Source: Actinomycetota bacterium (GTDB lineage Bacteria; Actinomycetota; Acidimicrobiia; Acidimicrobiales; CADCSY01). Taken from it: 5,665 bases of DNA. Under the pieces are notes generated by a model, which was given only the letters and a program-made list of their open reading frames with translations, did not search any database and was not told the DNA's origin. Both the position numbers and the translations under genes were made by a program. This document shows positions 5,560 to 5,665 of the stretch, piece after piece. Location of the stretch: the NCBI GenBank assembly GCA_016178435.1, contig JACOTK010000085.1:1-5665 (forward strand). Direction: 5' to 3'. The stretch's first letter is position 1. Every line of letters begins with the position of its first letter.

Positions 5560-5665
5560 GTCGGTCCACGATCCTACCGGCGCACCCCGTGCCCCCGGTG
5601 TTGTGGGCATCTCGACAGGGTCGGCGATGCAGGCTCGGGCCGTGTAAACCAGAGGGATGCACCCC
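5560..5665 (-). promoter_or_regulatory. Upstream region of the his operon, promoter not resolved
   Basis: This 106-base stretch should hold the operon promoter and the 5' leader of hisD. On the minus strand TTTACA (in GGTTTACACGG, near 5645) resembles a -35 hexamer, but no convincing -10 follows at the right distance. I see no T-box, histidine-rich leader peptide or attenuator stem pair. On the plus strand TGTAAAC at 5643-5649 precedes an ATG at 5657-5659 by a few bases. This could be the -10 and start of a leaderless divergent gene leaving the window, but only three codons are visible. Confidence 0.3.

Noticed and set aside
5560..5610. ATG at 5610 as the hisD start
   Set aside because: The extra 17 residues are not family-like, and HisD proteins normally start just before the LDLRG motif.

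Overview
The window is a high-GC stretch dominated by a histidine biosynthesis operon on the minus strand, read right to left as hisD-hisC-hisB-hisH-hisA, with the first 26 bases of hisF at the left edge. The gene order, the GC-rich third codon positions, the GTG starts and the four-base stop/start overlaps fit a high-GC actinobacterium. An Acidimicrobiia-like lineage is possible, but nothing here fixes the taxonomy. No tRNA, rRNA, CRISPR array or transposase gene is visible.

Layout. Bases 5560-5665 are the upstream region of the operon. hisD (histidinol dehydrogenase), hisC (histidinol-phosphate aminotransferase), hisB (imidazoleglycerol-phosphate dehydratase), hisH (glutaminase subunit of IGP synthase) and hisA (ProFAR isomerase) then follow without gaps. 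Successive genes share GTGA or ATGA at the hisD/hisC, hisC/hisB and hisB/hisH junctions, which suggests tight translational coupling. hisB is broken as written: about 25 codons that should carry the conserved FDHML segment are missing at 3061-3066, and the frame shifts there. It reads as a 26-codon N-terminal piece followed by a 144-codon C-terminal piece.

Between hisA and hisF the operon is interrupted. A plus-strand gene for a UbiE/COQ5-like class I SAM-dependent methyltransferase (252-1148) lies there, convergent with hisA and divergent from hisF. This segment is bracketed by a 19-bp imperfect direct repeat (94-112 and 1188-1206, 17 of 19 identical). The right copy overlaps the hisA stop codon. 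This looks like a gene cassette inserted into the his operon.

How the genes work together: HisA makes PRFAR, HisH and HisF convert it to IGP and AICAR, HisB dehydrates IGP, HisC transaminates imidazole-acetol phosphate and HisD oxidises histidinol to histidine. HisH acts only with HisF, so the separation of hisF from hisH and hisA, together with the damaged hisB, raises the question of whether the pathway works in this organism or whether parts of the window are assembly errors.
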